Positions 46,444 through 55,519 of a stretch of DNA of 64,000 bases are shown one piece after another (within the stretch, counting starts at the first letter, position 1; every line of letters begins with the position of its first letter). Source of the stretch: Roseomonas sp. (lineage in GTDB: Bacteria; Pseudomonadota; Alphaproteobacteria; Acetobacterales; Acetobacteraceae). Both the position numbers and the translations under genes were made by a program. The notes under the pieces were generated by a model. The model worked only from the letters and a program-made list of their open reading frames with translations, did no database searches and was not told the DNA's origin. The DNA lies in contig JADCFA010000002.1 in the NCBI GenBank assembly GCA_020249775.1, positions 1 through 64,000 on the forward strand, given 5' to 3'.

Positions 46444-48897
46444 GTGAGCGCAAGATCCAACCAAAGCTTCAAGCAATTCAACCCAAAGCTCTATGAGCCG
46501 GCAACCTTTGTTGACCGCGGGGTCAATCTTCCTTTCACGACTCCTCTGCTCTTTGGCGCGCGGGCGCGGCCTCAGGAAGACAATTGTGGGCTTGAAGTGA
46601 TCATTGCCAACCCATCCGGTGGGGAGGGCGTTTACATTTTCCCCTGGGCTTCAATACCTCAAATCTGTGCACCTACGCTGCATGACCGACGACTTTGGCA
46701 ACTCCTGCGTGACGAGAGCTCTCTAACCCCCCAAAGCGTGCAGGATGCTGCCGAGACGGCTGCACTTGAGGGTTTAGCAGGCCGTGGCGCTGCCGCCGCA
46801 GTTCAGGAGGCAAGGGTGGCGCGCGAAGCCCGCCGGAAGCGCATCAATTTTGGTTTGATACTGAATTTGATTAAAAGAACTGAAGGGCCAAACATTACAA
46901 GCCCACCGCCTGAATTGGATGACCCAAGGCAACTGATGATACGCAGCCAGCGTGCGGTCGCACGTTGTGCGACACAGCTGCGAACAACAACCGAGGCAGT
47001 GGCTTCGGCGCTTGAGGAATTATCGAAGGCATTTAATGGGTTTGGCCTTCCGCAGGATCATCAACCGGCACCTGCCCGTCGGCTGCTGGCTGAGCTAGGC
47101 AAGACCACACAGTCAGTCGGCAGTTGGCGCGAGCAATCCTCTGATGAAACCACGTCTACCACGACAAATTTGGTCCTCCATTCGCTTGAACTGACCCTCA
47201 ATTGCGCTGTCCAGGCAGTCGAGGAATTCGATATCCTCATCAGCGATACCATGGCAATTCTTGAAGCGTGGCAGAAAGATTGTGGCGATGTAAGCCAACG
47301 GTTAACGAGAATTGATTGGTTATTGGATGGATGGGACACGATCATCGGCATCTGGGATGCGGCCCCAATGCAGGAAAAGGCGAGCGCCATCATGGAAATG
47401 GCGCTACTTGCGCCAATCCTGCCCAAGGAAGTCACAGCCTGGAATGGCATTGATACCGATCTGTCAAGGGAGCGACGCACCGCACGTATCGTTCAACAAT
47501 TCGAGGATTGGCGCAGTGGACGCCTAGTCGAAATGATTGCGCGAAACGAGGAATTGGCACATCGTGGTCGACAAAGTCAATCCAAACGGCTTCCCGTACG
47601 AGCCAATAATTCCCCAATTAACAACAAAAATAATGCATTAGATGGCTGGGCACCAAGCAAGCCCCATAACTCTGCTGCGTCAACAGCGCGCGGCAAGACT
47701 CAACTCGCCGAAACCCGTCACTTGATCCATGCCCTGGCCGCGGCATCAGACATGGCGCTAACAAATGTTTTGAAAATTCTCGATCGTTTGCCAGACCGGC
47801 TTGAGGCTGACCGGCTCCTGGACGCCGCACGCCCCCGGCTTCGTCAAATTCGGCCGATCAGAAGCCTTCAATTTACGCGACTACTTTTCTTGCCACTGGA
47901 TGGCGCGATTGCGGATAACGCCGAATGGAAACGGGATGATTGGCGGCTGCCACGCGCCGCCCTTCCCAGTATCGCCGAGGCACTGCGCAGCGCGATGGGA
48001 CAAGAAATACTACAGATCGATGCCAGTATGGCAGGCAAGACTTTTCAGGATACTGGCGTAATAGATCGTATAGGCTGTAGCCTTTGGACTAGGGCCGCAT
48101 CACTTGCCTCTGCCTTGAAACCAGGACCGCGTTGGGAGAGCAGCGGCATGCGCCAGGAAGATTTCGTGCCGCTGGTACGCTTGGCAGAGGGCGTGTGGCG
48201 CCACGCATCTGGGCTCTGGGCCGCCATCAAACTTGCCGGCTGGGGACCGCCGGATGAAGCAGTGCGCGCTGCATTAATGCCCATGGTTGCCGAGGGATCA
48301 ACAGCCTTTGCCATGGGCTTGGCGACCTTACTTCAGAAGGCAACAAGCCCAGGCTTGGTCGCCCTGACAGCCTCAAAATTATCTGATCAGGCCGCCATTA
48401 TTGCCGATGCAGCCTTGGATGACTGGCTGGCGAAAGCCCGCGTAACGCTTCCGGGAGAGGATCTTACGGCAGCGGCATCACTCGCTGAATCTTTTGGGCG
48501 CGCCTTTCAGGATTTGGAAAATGCACCGCCCACACGCAATCCGCGACGCGCAGAGCGGCTAGTTCAATTACGCCAAGAGGCTGAGATCACTTGTCGCCTC
48601 GCCTATGAGGACGGGCTTGAAAGCGAGATATTGAGAAAACTGCCTTTGCTTGCTTCATCGGCAACGCAAGAGCAAGTCATTGCGCTGGAAGACCAGGCCC
48701 GTGCCCTACGTCGCATAGAATTGATTGGTCGGCGCTACGGCATAGATCATGGCTATGACGGCGCCGCAAAGCGGATCGTGGGCGTACTAAACACAACAAA
48801 GCAATCATTGACGCCCATGGGGCTAACAAGGCTTGATCTGGCACGCCTAGGGGAGATTTTACTAGGACCAGAAGCGGCGCTCGACCTTCTGACGTAA
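46444..48897 (+). CDS. Orphan 817-aa protein of unknown function (GTG start)
   Basis: Single long ORF starting GTG at 46444; in-frame TAG at 46426-46428 just upstream. No recognised domain; no signal peptide or TM visible. Confidence 0.75.
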   Translation: MSARSNQSFKQFNPKLYEPATFVDRGVNLPFTTPLLFGARARPQEDNCGLEVIIANPSGGEGVYIFPWASIPQICAPTLHDRRLWQLLRDESSLTPQSVQDAAETAALEGLAGRGAAAAVQEARVAREARRKRINFGLILNLIKRTEGPNITSPPPELDDPRQLMIRSQRAVARCATQLRTTTEAVASALEELSKAFNGFGLPQDHQPAPARRLLAELGKTTQSVGSWREQSSDETTSTTTNLVLHSLELTLNCAVQAVEEFDILISDTMAILEAWQKDCGDVSQRLTRIDWLLDGWDTIIGIWDAAPMQEKASAIMEMALLAPILPKEVTAWNGIDTDLSRERRTARIVQQFEDWRSGRLVEMIARNEELAHRGRQSQSKRLPVRANNSPINNKNNALDGWAPSKPHNSAASTARGKTQLAETRHLIHALAAASDMALTNVLKILDRLPDRLEADRLLDAARPRLRQIRPIRSLQFTRLLFLPLDGAIADNAEWKRDDWRLPRAALPSIAEALRSAMGQEILQIDASMAGKTFQDTGVIDRIGCSLWTRAASLASALKPGPRWESSGMRQEDFVPLVRLAEGVWRHASGLWAAIKLAGWGPPDEAVRAALMPMVAEGSTAFAMGLATLLQKATSPGLVALTASKLSDQAAIIADAALDDWLAKARVTLPGEDLTAAASLAESFGRAFQDLENAPPTRNPRRAERLVQLRQEAEITCRLAYEDGLESEILRKLPLLASSATQEQVIALEDQARALRRIELIGRRYGIDHGYDGAAKRIVGVLNTTKQSLTPMGLTRLDLARLGEILLGPEAALDLLT

Positions 48898-48980
48898 CGC
48901 CCGCTCCCTAAGCAACTGGTAGAAGTTTCGCCAACAAGGTTTCCAAGGCCGCGCGCCTTCCGAGCGAAACTGCAGTGACA

Positions 48981-50105
48981 TTAAACATACCAACCAACAT
49001 CAAGCGTTGCGACCTCACCAAAGGTCGCACCGCGCGCCATGGCCAAGCGAATAATGGGCCATGATGTCGCTGTCATGGTGAGGAAGGGCATGGGGTCCCG
49101 TCGGTCCCAGCTGACATCGCGGGTTGAGAATAACTGGCGCAAATTCTCGCGAAACGGGCCGCGCCGGAATAGTGACATCTGTGTTTCCGTCAATGCCGAA
49201 TAGAATTGCTGCAAACGTATCTCAGGCCGGTAGCGCGGGATGAAACCCGGTTCCAGCACGGCGCGCGCAATATCAGCACGTTCCCAGAAATGCAGCCCGC
49301 TTGTCGTGCGCGGATTGCATTCAATGCCCCAGGGCCGGCCCGCTTCGTCCACGATGATGTCGAAGGCGATGAAGCCGGTCCAATTTGCCGCGGCGATGAA
49401 GCGCGTAATCCAATCGGCAATCGCAGGGTTTTCCACCCGTTCAAACGCCACAGCGACCGAACCTGATTTCTGCGCCGCGCGATAGATGACGGTGGAAGAA
49501 ACGCGCCCCTCATGCGCGATGGAGCAAGAACTGTATTCCGCGCCGATCACGCAGCGCTGCACAATGGCGGGAATGGTGGGATCAGGCGCTGGCAGGGCAG
49601 CGCTGGCGGGCAAAAGCCGCACCCCGCGACCAGAACAGGAATGCACCGGCTTGATCACCGCCGGGCCGGCTTGCGCCAAAGCTTCGGCCGCCGGATCGCC
49701 CAGCGCATAGGTTTCCGGCACAGCAAGCCCCCAAGCGGCGGCCTGTTGCGCGAAGCCATGCTTGCTGTGCAGCCGAAGCAGAATTTCGGGCGGCATGGTG
49801 AAAAGCCGCGTGCTGGCGGGCAGGTTTTCGCGCAGAAAGGCGACATGCATGGTTTCTTCAGAAACCGGCAGGACAAGATCAATCTTCTCATCCGTAATGA
49901 TGCGCCTGAGATCAGCCAGATAGGCCTGCTTGTCTTCCGCTGGTGCCGTGACGCGATGGCTTCGCGCCACCGCGCGCGACGCACCCGCCAGATGGCGCTT
50001 GAAGGGTTCCGCCACCACAACGCGCCAGCCAAGATCAGCAAAGCCGCGCGCCACATCCAGCGCCTTGGGCAGGCGCCCAAGTGTGAGCAGCAGATTGCCT
50101 GTCAT
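48981..50105 (-). CDS. ATP-grasp domain protein
   Basis: LDVARGFADLGWRVVVAEPF, AVIKPVHSCSGRGVRLLPA, FIAFDIIVDEAGRPWGIECNPRTTSGLHF. Start M at 50105 gives ATGA overlap with the P450 stop. Confidence 0.85.
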   Translation of the reverse strand: MTGNLLLTLGRLPKALDVARGFADLGWRVVVAEPFKRHLAGASRAVARSHRVTAPAEDKQAYLADLRRIITDEKIDLVLPVSEETMHVAFLRENLPASTRLFTMPPEILLRLHSKHGFAQQAAAWGLAVPETYALGDPAAEALAQAGPAVIKPVHSCSGRGVRLLPASAALPAPDPTIPAIVQRCVIGAEYSSCSIAHEGRVSSTVIYRAAQKSGSVAVAFERVENPAIADWITRFIAAANWTGFIAFDIIVDEAGRPWGIECNPRTTSGLHFWERADIARAVLEPGFIPRYRPEIRLQQFYSALTETQMSLFRRGPFRENLRQLFSTRDVSWDRRDPMPFLTMTATSWPIIRLAMARGATFGEVATLDVGWYV

Positions 50106-51484
50106 GCCACGCGGGTGACGCGACACATCACCTGCCGCGCCGGGCGCGTGGTGAGCCGCGCGGCGGGGCGCACATCACCAGGCGCTTCAATATGGAAATC
50201 GAACTGGCGAAACAGCCGCGCAATCAGCAGCACCGCTTCAACCTGCGCAAAAGCAGCACCCGCGCACACCCGCGGACCAATGCCGAAGGGAATATAGGCG
50301 CCGGCTGTCATTTCCCCTTCACGTTCGGACAGGAAGCGGTCAGGGTCGAATAGATGCGGATCACGCCAATAGGCGTGGTGCCGATGCAATACCCACGGCG
50401 CCACCATGATCAGCGCGCCCTTCTTCACCGGGTAATCACCGATGCGCGTGGCTTCATTGGCAACACGCGGCAGGAAAGTGATTGGTGGATAAAGCCGCAG
50501 CGTTTCACGAAATACATTGCGTATAAATGGAAGTTTTCGTGTATGTTCGAACAGGATCGGCCCCGGACCGACGATTTCATCAATTTCTGCGCGCAGCCGT
50601 GCCACCAAGGCGGGTTGCGTCGCGAGCAGATAGAACACCCAGGTCAACGCGCTGGCGCTGGTTTCATGCCCGGCAAGGAACAGCACACCGAGTTGATCAA
50701 TCAGTTCCTCCCGCGTGAAGGCTTTGCCTTCCACATCATGCGCGGCGATGATGGCGCTGGCGATATCGTCAAAGCTGGCGCCATCGCCCAAATGCGTATC
50801 CAGCAATTCGCCGAGGTAACCGCGAATCAACCGGCAAGCATTCAGCACGCTTTCCTTTTGCGGAATACGCTTCCAGGCGCGATCAAAAATCAATCGGCGG
50901 ATTTCCACCTGCGCCACGCTATGTTCGAATTCGGTAAAGGCATCGAAGACCTCATGCGCCACACGTGTTTCAAGACCGGTGGAAAAAACTGTGCGGCAGA
51001 TGATATCTGCTGTCATGTGGCTCATCATCAGGTCGAGTGAAAAGCGGGTATCGCGCGCCGCGTGATCGGTAAGTGTGGCTTCCGCCGCCGCCGCGCCGGC
51101 TTCCATCGCTGGGAAGGCGCGGTTGACGCGCATCATTGTCAAGGCCGGGTCAATCATGGCGCGCTGGCGTCGCCAGGTGGCGCCAGAGGAGACAAAGATC
51201 GAATCGCCAATCAACGGGTCCAGCGCATGCACCATTAGATCGCTTTTGGGCAAAATGCCTTTGGGGTCAGTCAGCACTTCGCGCACCAGATCCGGGCGAT
51301 TGACGATGATGGTGGATCGCCGCGAATAGCCAAGCGGCCCGATCGGCATGCGATAGGCTTCCGCCGGCAAAAGGGAAAGCAAATCGCCGTCGCCCCTGAT
51401 CATGCAGCGCATCAGCGCAATCAGCGCGGGCAGAGGTTCCGACCGCGGCGGGGCAAAGGCGCGGAAGGCAGGCACGTGATTCAT
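50102..51484 (-). CDS. Cytochrome P450
   Basis: I-helix FLAGHETSASALTWVFYLLA, ETLRLYPPI, heme loop IPFGIGPRVCAGAAFAQVEAVLL. Confidence 0.95.
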   Translation of the reverse strand: MNHVPAFRAFAPPRSEPLPALIALMRCMIRGDGDLLSLLPAEAYRMPIGPLGYSRRSTIIVNRPDLVREVLTDPKGILPKSDLMVHALDPLIGDSIFVSSGATWRRQRAMIDPALTMMRVNRAFPAMEAGAAAAEATLTDHAARDTRFSLDLMMSHMTADIICRTVFSTGLETRVAHEVFDAFTEFEHSVAQVEIRRLIFDRAWKRIPQKESVLNACRLIRGYLGELLDTHLGDGASFDDIASAIIAAHDVEGKAFTREELIDQLGVLFLAGHETSASALTWVFYLLATQPALVARLRAEIDEIVGPGPILFEHTRKLPFIRNVFRETLRLYPPITFLPRVANEATRIGDYPVKKGALIMVAPWVLHRHHAYWRDPHLFDPDRFLSEREGEMTAGAYIPFGIGPRVCAGAAFAQVEAVLLIARLFRQFDFHIEAPGDVRPAARLTTRPARQVMCRVTRVA

Positions 51485-51570
51485 GTCGCCCTCCCCGGCC
51501 TTGTGCCCAGGCGAGGGCGGGCAAAGGGGCTAAGCGATCCTTGACCTGCCATGGCTGATTTCCGCGCTTT

Positions 51571-51599
51571 ACATCGGTATATGTCAAGTGCAATTGTCA
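51571..51599. promoter_or_regulatory. Overlapping symmetric elements in the P450 / crtD-operon divergent promoter region
   Basis: ACAT-cggtat-ATGT (51571-51584) and TGT-N12-TCA (51582-51599; complement TGA-N12-ACA, one base off the TGT-N12-ACA consensus of PpsR/CrtJ). Confidence 0.35.
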
Positions 51600-51621
51600 C
51601 TCAAAAGCCGGGGAGGCTCGG

Positions 51622-52365
51622 ATGGTCCTGTTCCTGTTCCATGCGCTGATCGCCGCCCATATCGTGACGGGCAGCATTGGCGCCATCGCTTTTTGGGTGC
51701 CCGTGATCGGGCGCAAGGGCGGCGCCAATCATGCGCGCTGGGGCAAGGTTTTCACCTTCGCGCTGCTGATCACCGGCTGCCTTGCCATGACCATGAGCCT
51801 GTTCACTTTGGCCGCACCCATTGAAACCCACCCGCATTTGGAAGGGCGTTTCGATGAGGCTTTCATCCGCGGCATTTTCGGCTGGATGATGTTGATGACT
51901 GGGCTGCTGACGGTGAATCTTGCGTGGTATGGCTGGCTTTCCATTCGCAACAAACGCCGCCATGAATTGAACCGTTCGCGCCTCAATCTGTTTCTGCAAT
52001 ACGCGCTGATACCGGCGTCCTTGAATTGCGCCTGGCAGGGCTGGATGATTGGCCAGCCCTTGATGATTGGCATTTGCATGGTGGGGCTTGCGACGGCGGC
52101 GACGAATCTCTGGTTTTTGATGGCACGGGAACCGGGGCCGGGTTCCTGGATCAAGGAACATATCAAGGCCTTGGTGGGTGCGGGCATATCTGTCTACACC
52201 GCCTTCATGGCTTTCGGGTCCGTCAGGATTTTTCCGGAGTTGGCGCTCAATCCCTTCATGTGGACGGTGCCGCTGGTGGTGGGTGTGGCGCTGATCATCT
52301 GGCATCGCCGCGTGGTGGATCGGCAATTCGCCGGGCGTGGCAGACGTTTGAGCGCTGCAACCTAG
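51622..52365 (+). CDS. Multi-pass integral membrane protein (DUF2306-like)
   Basis: About 7 hydrophobic segments; GGGAGG SD at 51611-51616; 1 nt before crtD start. Confidence 0.65.
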   Translation: MVLFLFHALIAAHIVTGSIGAIAFWVPVIGRKGGANHARWGKVFTFALLITGCLAMTMSLFTLAAPIETHPHLEGRFDEAFIRGIFGWMMLMTGLLTVNLAWYGWLSIRNKRRHELNRSRLNLFLQYALIPASLNCAWQGWMIGQPLMIGICMVGLATAATNLWFLMAREPGPGSWIKEHIKALVGAGISVYTAFMAFGSVRIFPELALNPFMWTVPLVVGVALIIWHRRVVDRQFAGRGRRLSAAT

Positions 52366-52366
52366 C

Positions 52367-53896
52367 ATGGCTGCCCCGCGCGTTATTGTGATTGGCGCCG
52401 GCATGGGCGGCTTGGCGGCCGCCGCTGATCTCGCGCGGTGCGGCGCGGCGGTAACGGTGCTGGAACGCGCGAGCACCCCCGGCGGCAAGATGCGCGAAGT
52501 CATGGTGGATGGCAGCCCGATTGATGGCGGCCCCACGGTTTTCACCATGCGCTGGATTTTTGAGGGGCTGTTCGCGGATGCCGGCGCTTCCCTTGATGCG
52601 GCGCTGTCTTTGCAGAAAGCAGATATCCTGGCGCGACATGCCTGGCGCGCCGGCGGCAGGCTGGATCTTTTTGCTGATATCGCGCGTTCCGCTGATGCCA
52701 TCGGCGATTTCGCCGGCGCGGCGGAGGCGCGCGGCTATCGCGCCTTTTGTGCGCGGAGCGCTGATATCTTCCGCACATTGCGCGGTTCCTTCATTGCCGC
52801 CGAACGCCCCTCCCCGCTTGATCTGGTCAAGCGCGTGGGCATTACGAATATCGCGGCCCTCATTCGCACCGCGCCGATGAAAACCCTTTGGGATGCATTG
52901 GGTGAGCATTTTCGCGACCCGCGCTTGCGCCAGCTATTTGGGCGGTATGCGACCTATTGCGGATGTTCCCCCTGGTTGGCGCCGGCCACGCTGATGCTAG
53001 TGGCGCATGTCGAACAGGATGGCGTGTGGTTCGTGAAGGGCGGCATGCGGCGCGTGGCGGACGCGATCCAGCGCTTGGCGGAAACCAAAGGCGCTGAATT
53101 TCGCTTTGGCGCGGAGGTTGCGGAAGTGCTCACGCGCCAAGGCCGGGTTTCTGGTGTGCGGCTGGGCAATGGTGAGGAAATTGCCGCCGATGCGGTGGTG
53201 TTCAACGGCGATGTCGCCGCACTGGGGCAGGGCCTCTTGGGGCAAGCGCCACGAAACGCCGCCGAGGATACGCCGCGGGCCGCGCGTTCCCTTTCCGCCA
53301 TCACCTGGTGCGTGAAGGCGTCAACGGCTGGCTTTCCACTCGTGCATCACAATGTATTCTTCGCTGAGGATTACGCGGCGGAATTTGAGGCGATTTTCCG
53401 CCGGCGCGACATCACCGCCGCACCCACGGTCTATGTTTGCGCGCAGGACCGCGAAGCTGGGCCAGGACCTTCGGAGGGCACGCCGGAACGCATGCTGGTT
53501 TTGATCAATGCGCCGCCCGATGGTGATCGGCGCAGGCATAGGTCAGACGAGATCGCAGAATTTGGTGAACGCGGTTTTGGCCTGCTGAAAGCTTGCGGGT
53601 TAGAGGTAGCACGCGATGTGGGCGCTGAGGTGGTTACTACGCCGGAAGGATTCGCGCGGCTTTTCCCGGGCTCGGGTGGCGCGCTTTATGGCCGCGCGAG
53701 CCATGGAACAACCGGCACCTTCGCGCGCCCCGGCGCGGTGACGCGCTTACAGGGGCTCTATTTGGCTGGCGGTTCTGTGCATCCCGGCCCTGGCATTCCC
53801 ATGGCGGCTATGTCGGGCCGCATTGCCGCAGCGCGGCTTTTGGAAGATTGGGCCGGCGCGCGTGGGGTGATTCGGATTGGCGCCGGGTGCGTTTAG
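52367..53896 (+). CDS. crtD: Acyclic carotenoid 3,4-desaturase CrtD-like (hydroxy/methoxyneurosporene desaturase family)
   Basis: VIVIGAGMGGLAAAADLARCGAAVTVLERASTPGGKMREV...DGGPTVFTMRWIFEGLFADAG; C-terminal GLYLAGGSVHPGPGIPMAAMSGRIAA. Confidence 0.85.
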   Translation: MAAPRVIVIGAGMGGLAAAADLARCGAAVTVLERASTPGGKMREVMVDGSPIDGGPTVFTMRWIFEGLFADAGASLDAALSLQKADILARHAWRAGGRLDLFADIARSADAIGDFAGAAEARGYRAFCARSADIFRTLRGSFIAAERPSPLDLVKRVGITNIAALIRTAPMKTLWDALGEHFRDPRLRQLFGRYATYCGCSPWLAPATLMLVAHVEQDGVWFVKGGMRRVADAIQRLAETKGAEFRFGAEVAEVLTRQGRVSGVRLGNGEEIAADAVVFNGDVAALGQGLLGQAPRNAAEDTPRAARSLSAITWCVKASTAGFPLVHHNVFFAEDYAAEFEAIFRRRDITAAPTVYVCAQDREAGPGPSEGTPERMLVLINAPPDGDRRRHRSDEIAEFGERGFGLLKACGLEVARDVGAEVVTTPEGFARLFPGSGGALYGRASHGTTGTFARPGAVTRLQGLYLAGGSVHPGPGIPMAAMSGRIAAARLLEDWAGARGVIRIGAGCV

Positions 53897-55410
53897 TTAC
53901 GCCTTAACGTATCACCATGCGGCACAAGCTGATCCAAGACCTTCGCAGAGGAAATGACACCCGGCACACCCGCGCCCGGATGAGTGCCGGCACCCACCAG
54001 ATAAAGCCCCTGCACTTCTTCGCTCACATTATGTGGGCGGAACCAGGCGCTTTGGAAAAGCTGTGGCTCAAGTGCAAAGGCAGCACCATTCACGGATAAC
54101 AGCCGATCCCGAAAATCCTGGGGCGTAATCATGCGCGATGTGACCAGCGCCTCACCAAGTCCAGGTAAGACCGTTTCTTCCAGGCGCTTTTCAATCGCCT
54201 TGCGATAGGGCTCCGCATGCTTGGCCCAATCAACCTTGCTGCCCAAATGCGGCACGGGGGCAAGCACGTAGAAGGAATCGCAGCCCGGCGGCGCTAGCGA
54301 CGCATCTGTGGCAGTTGGGCGATGCAGATAAAGGCTGAAATCTTGCGCCAAATGCTTTCGCGTGAAAATATCGTGCAGCAATTCCTGGTAACGCGGCCCA
54401 AGCACCATGGTGTGGTGATAGACATCGTCATACCGACGCTTGGTACCAAAATACCAGACGAAGAGGCTCATGGAATAGCGCGCGCGGGCGATCTTGCGGT
54501 CGGTCCAACGCCGGCGTGGGTAATCCTGCAAAAGCTTACTGTAGGTCCAAGCAACATCGGCGTTGGAGACAATGATGTCAGCATCGAGCCTTTCGCCATC
54601 TGCCAACTCAACGCCTGTAGCACGGCGACCTTCGGTAGTGATGCGCTTAACCTCAGCATTATAGCGAATAGTGCCACCAAGACGTATCGCGAGATCAAGG
54701 ATGCCTTGCACCAGCGCGCCCATGCCCCCCATGGCGTAATGCACGCCATGCAAGCGTTCCAGATGCGCAATCAGGCAATAATAGGCAGTGGTGGTCATGG
54801 GGTTCCCGCCAATCAGCAGCGGGTGGAAGCTGAACGCAACGCGCAGCTTTTCGCTTGTGAAATAATCGCAGACGCGACTATAGACGGTGCGGTAACCCTT
54901 CAACCGGATCAAATCCGGCGCGGCACTGATCAGGCTCATGAGGCTATGAAAGGGCTTATCGGCCAATTCGGCGAATGCCACGCGAAAGATGCGTTCGCTT
55001 TCAAGAATGAAACGCTCGAAACCAGCACTATCTTGCGGCGCAATCCGCGCAACCTCGGCCCGCGTCACATCAAGCTCCGCGGAACAGCGCATTACCTCGC
55101 CATCATCGAAGCGGATCAGGTAAAAGGGATCCATCGCGCGCAGATCAATATCCTGCGCAAGCTTGCGGCCAGCGAGCGACCAGAGTTCTTCCAGCAAATA
55201 AGGCGCGGTGATGATGGTTGGGCCCGCATCAAAGGTAAAACCATCCTGCCGAAAGACATAAGCACGCCCACCAGGCGCATCCAGCTTTTCAAGGATAGTC
55301 ACGCGCCAACCACGCGCGCCAAGCCGAACCGCCGCAGCCAAGCCGCCGAAACCGGAGCCAATCACAATCGCATGCGGGCGCTGATCCTGCGCCTTCAACT
55401 CATTCAGCAT
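53893..55410 (-). CDS. crtI: Phytoene desaturase CrtI
   Basis: AIVIGSGFGGLAAAVRLGARGWRVTILEKLDAPGGRAYVFRQDGFTFDAGPTIITAP; GLYLVGAGTHPGAGVPGVISSAKVL. ORF extends to 55485, but the extension overlaps a terminator hairpin; MLNELKAQDQRPHAIVIG at 55410 chosen. Confidence 0.92.
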   Translation of the reverse strand: MLNELKAQDQRPHAIVIGSGFGGLAAAVRLGARGWRVTILEKLDAPGGRAYVFRQDGFTFDAGPTIITAPYLLEELWSLAGRKLAQDIDLRAMDPFYLIRFDDGEVMRCSAELDVTRAEVARIAPQDSAGFERFILESERIFRVAFAELADKPFHSLMSLISAAPDLIRLKGYRTVYSRVCDYFTSEKLRVAFSFHPLLIGGNPMTTTAYYCLIAHLERLHGVHYAMGGMGALVQGILDLAIRLGGTIRYNAEVKRITTEGRRATGVELADGERLDADIIVSNADVAWTYSKLLQDYPRRRWTDRKIARARYSMSLFVWYFGTKRRYDDVYHHTMVLGPRYQELLHDIFTRKHLAQDFSLYLHRPTATDASLAPPGCDSFYVLAPVPHLGSKVDWAKHAEPYRKAIEKRLEETVLPGLGEALVTSRMITPQDFRDRLLSVNGAAFALEPQLFQSAWFRPHNVSEEVQGLYLVGAGTHPGAGVPGVISSAKVLDQLVPHGDTLRRN

Positions 55411-55426
55411 GAAACACCAAAGCATA

Positions 55427-55465
55427 CAAACAGAAAAGGAAAGCCCCCGCGCAAGACGCGGAGGC
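55427..55465 (-). terminator. Rho-independent terminator between pufC and crtI
   Basis: Minus strand: GCCTCCGCG-TCTTG-CGCGGGGGC (9-bp stem, one G-U) followed by TTTCCTTTTCTGTTTG. Confidence 0.75.
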
Positions 55466-55488
55466 CCCAAAGCTTCATCACACAAGGA

Positions 55489-55513
55489 AGGGCGGGATCA
55501 GTCATCCCGCCCT
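55489..55513 (-). other. Perfect 10-bp hairpin immediately downstream of pufC stop
   Basis: AGGGCGGGAT-cagtc-ATCCCGCCCT; 6 nt from the pufC stop. Confidence 0.7.
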
Positions 55514-55519
55514 AACCTG

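Noticed and set aside
54322-55515. 397-aa plus-strand ORF
   Set aside because: Antisense to crtI, no domain; crtI has clear Rossmann and C-terminal signatures.
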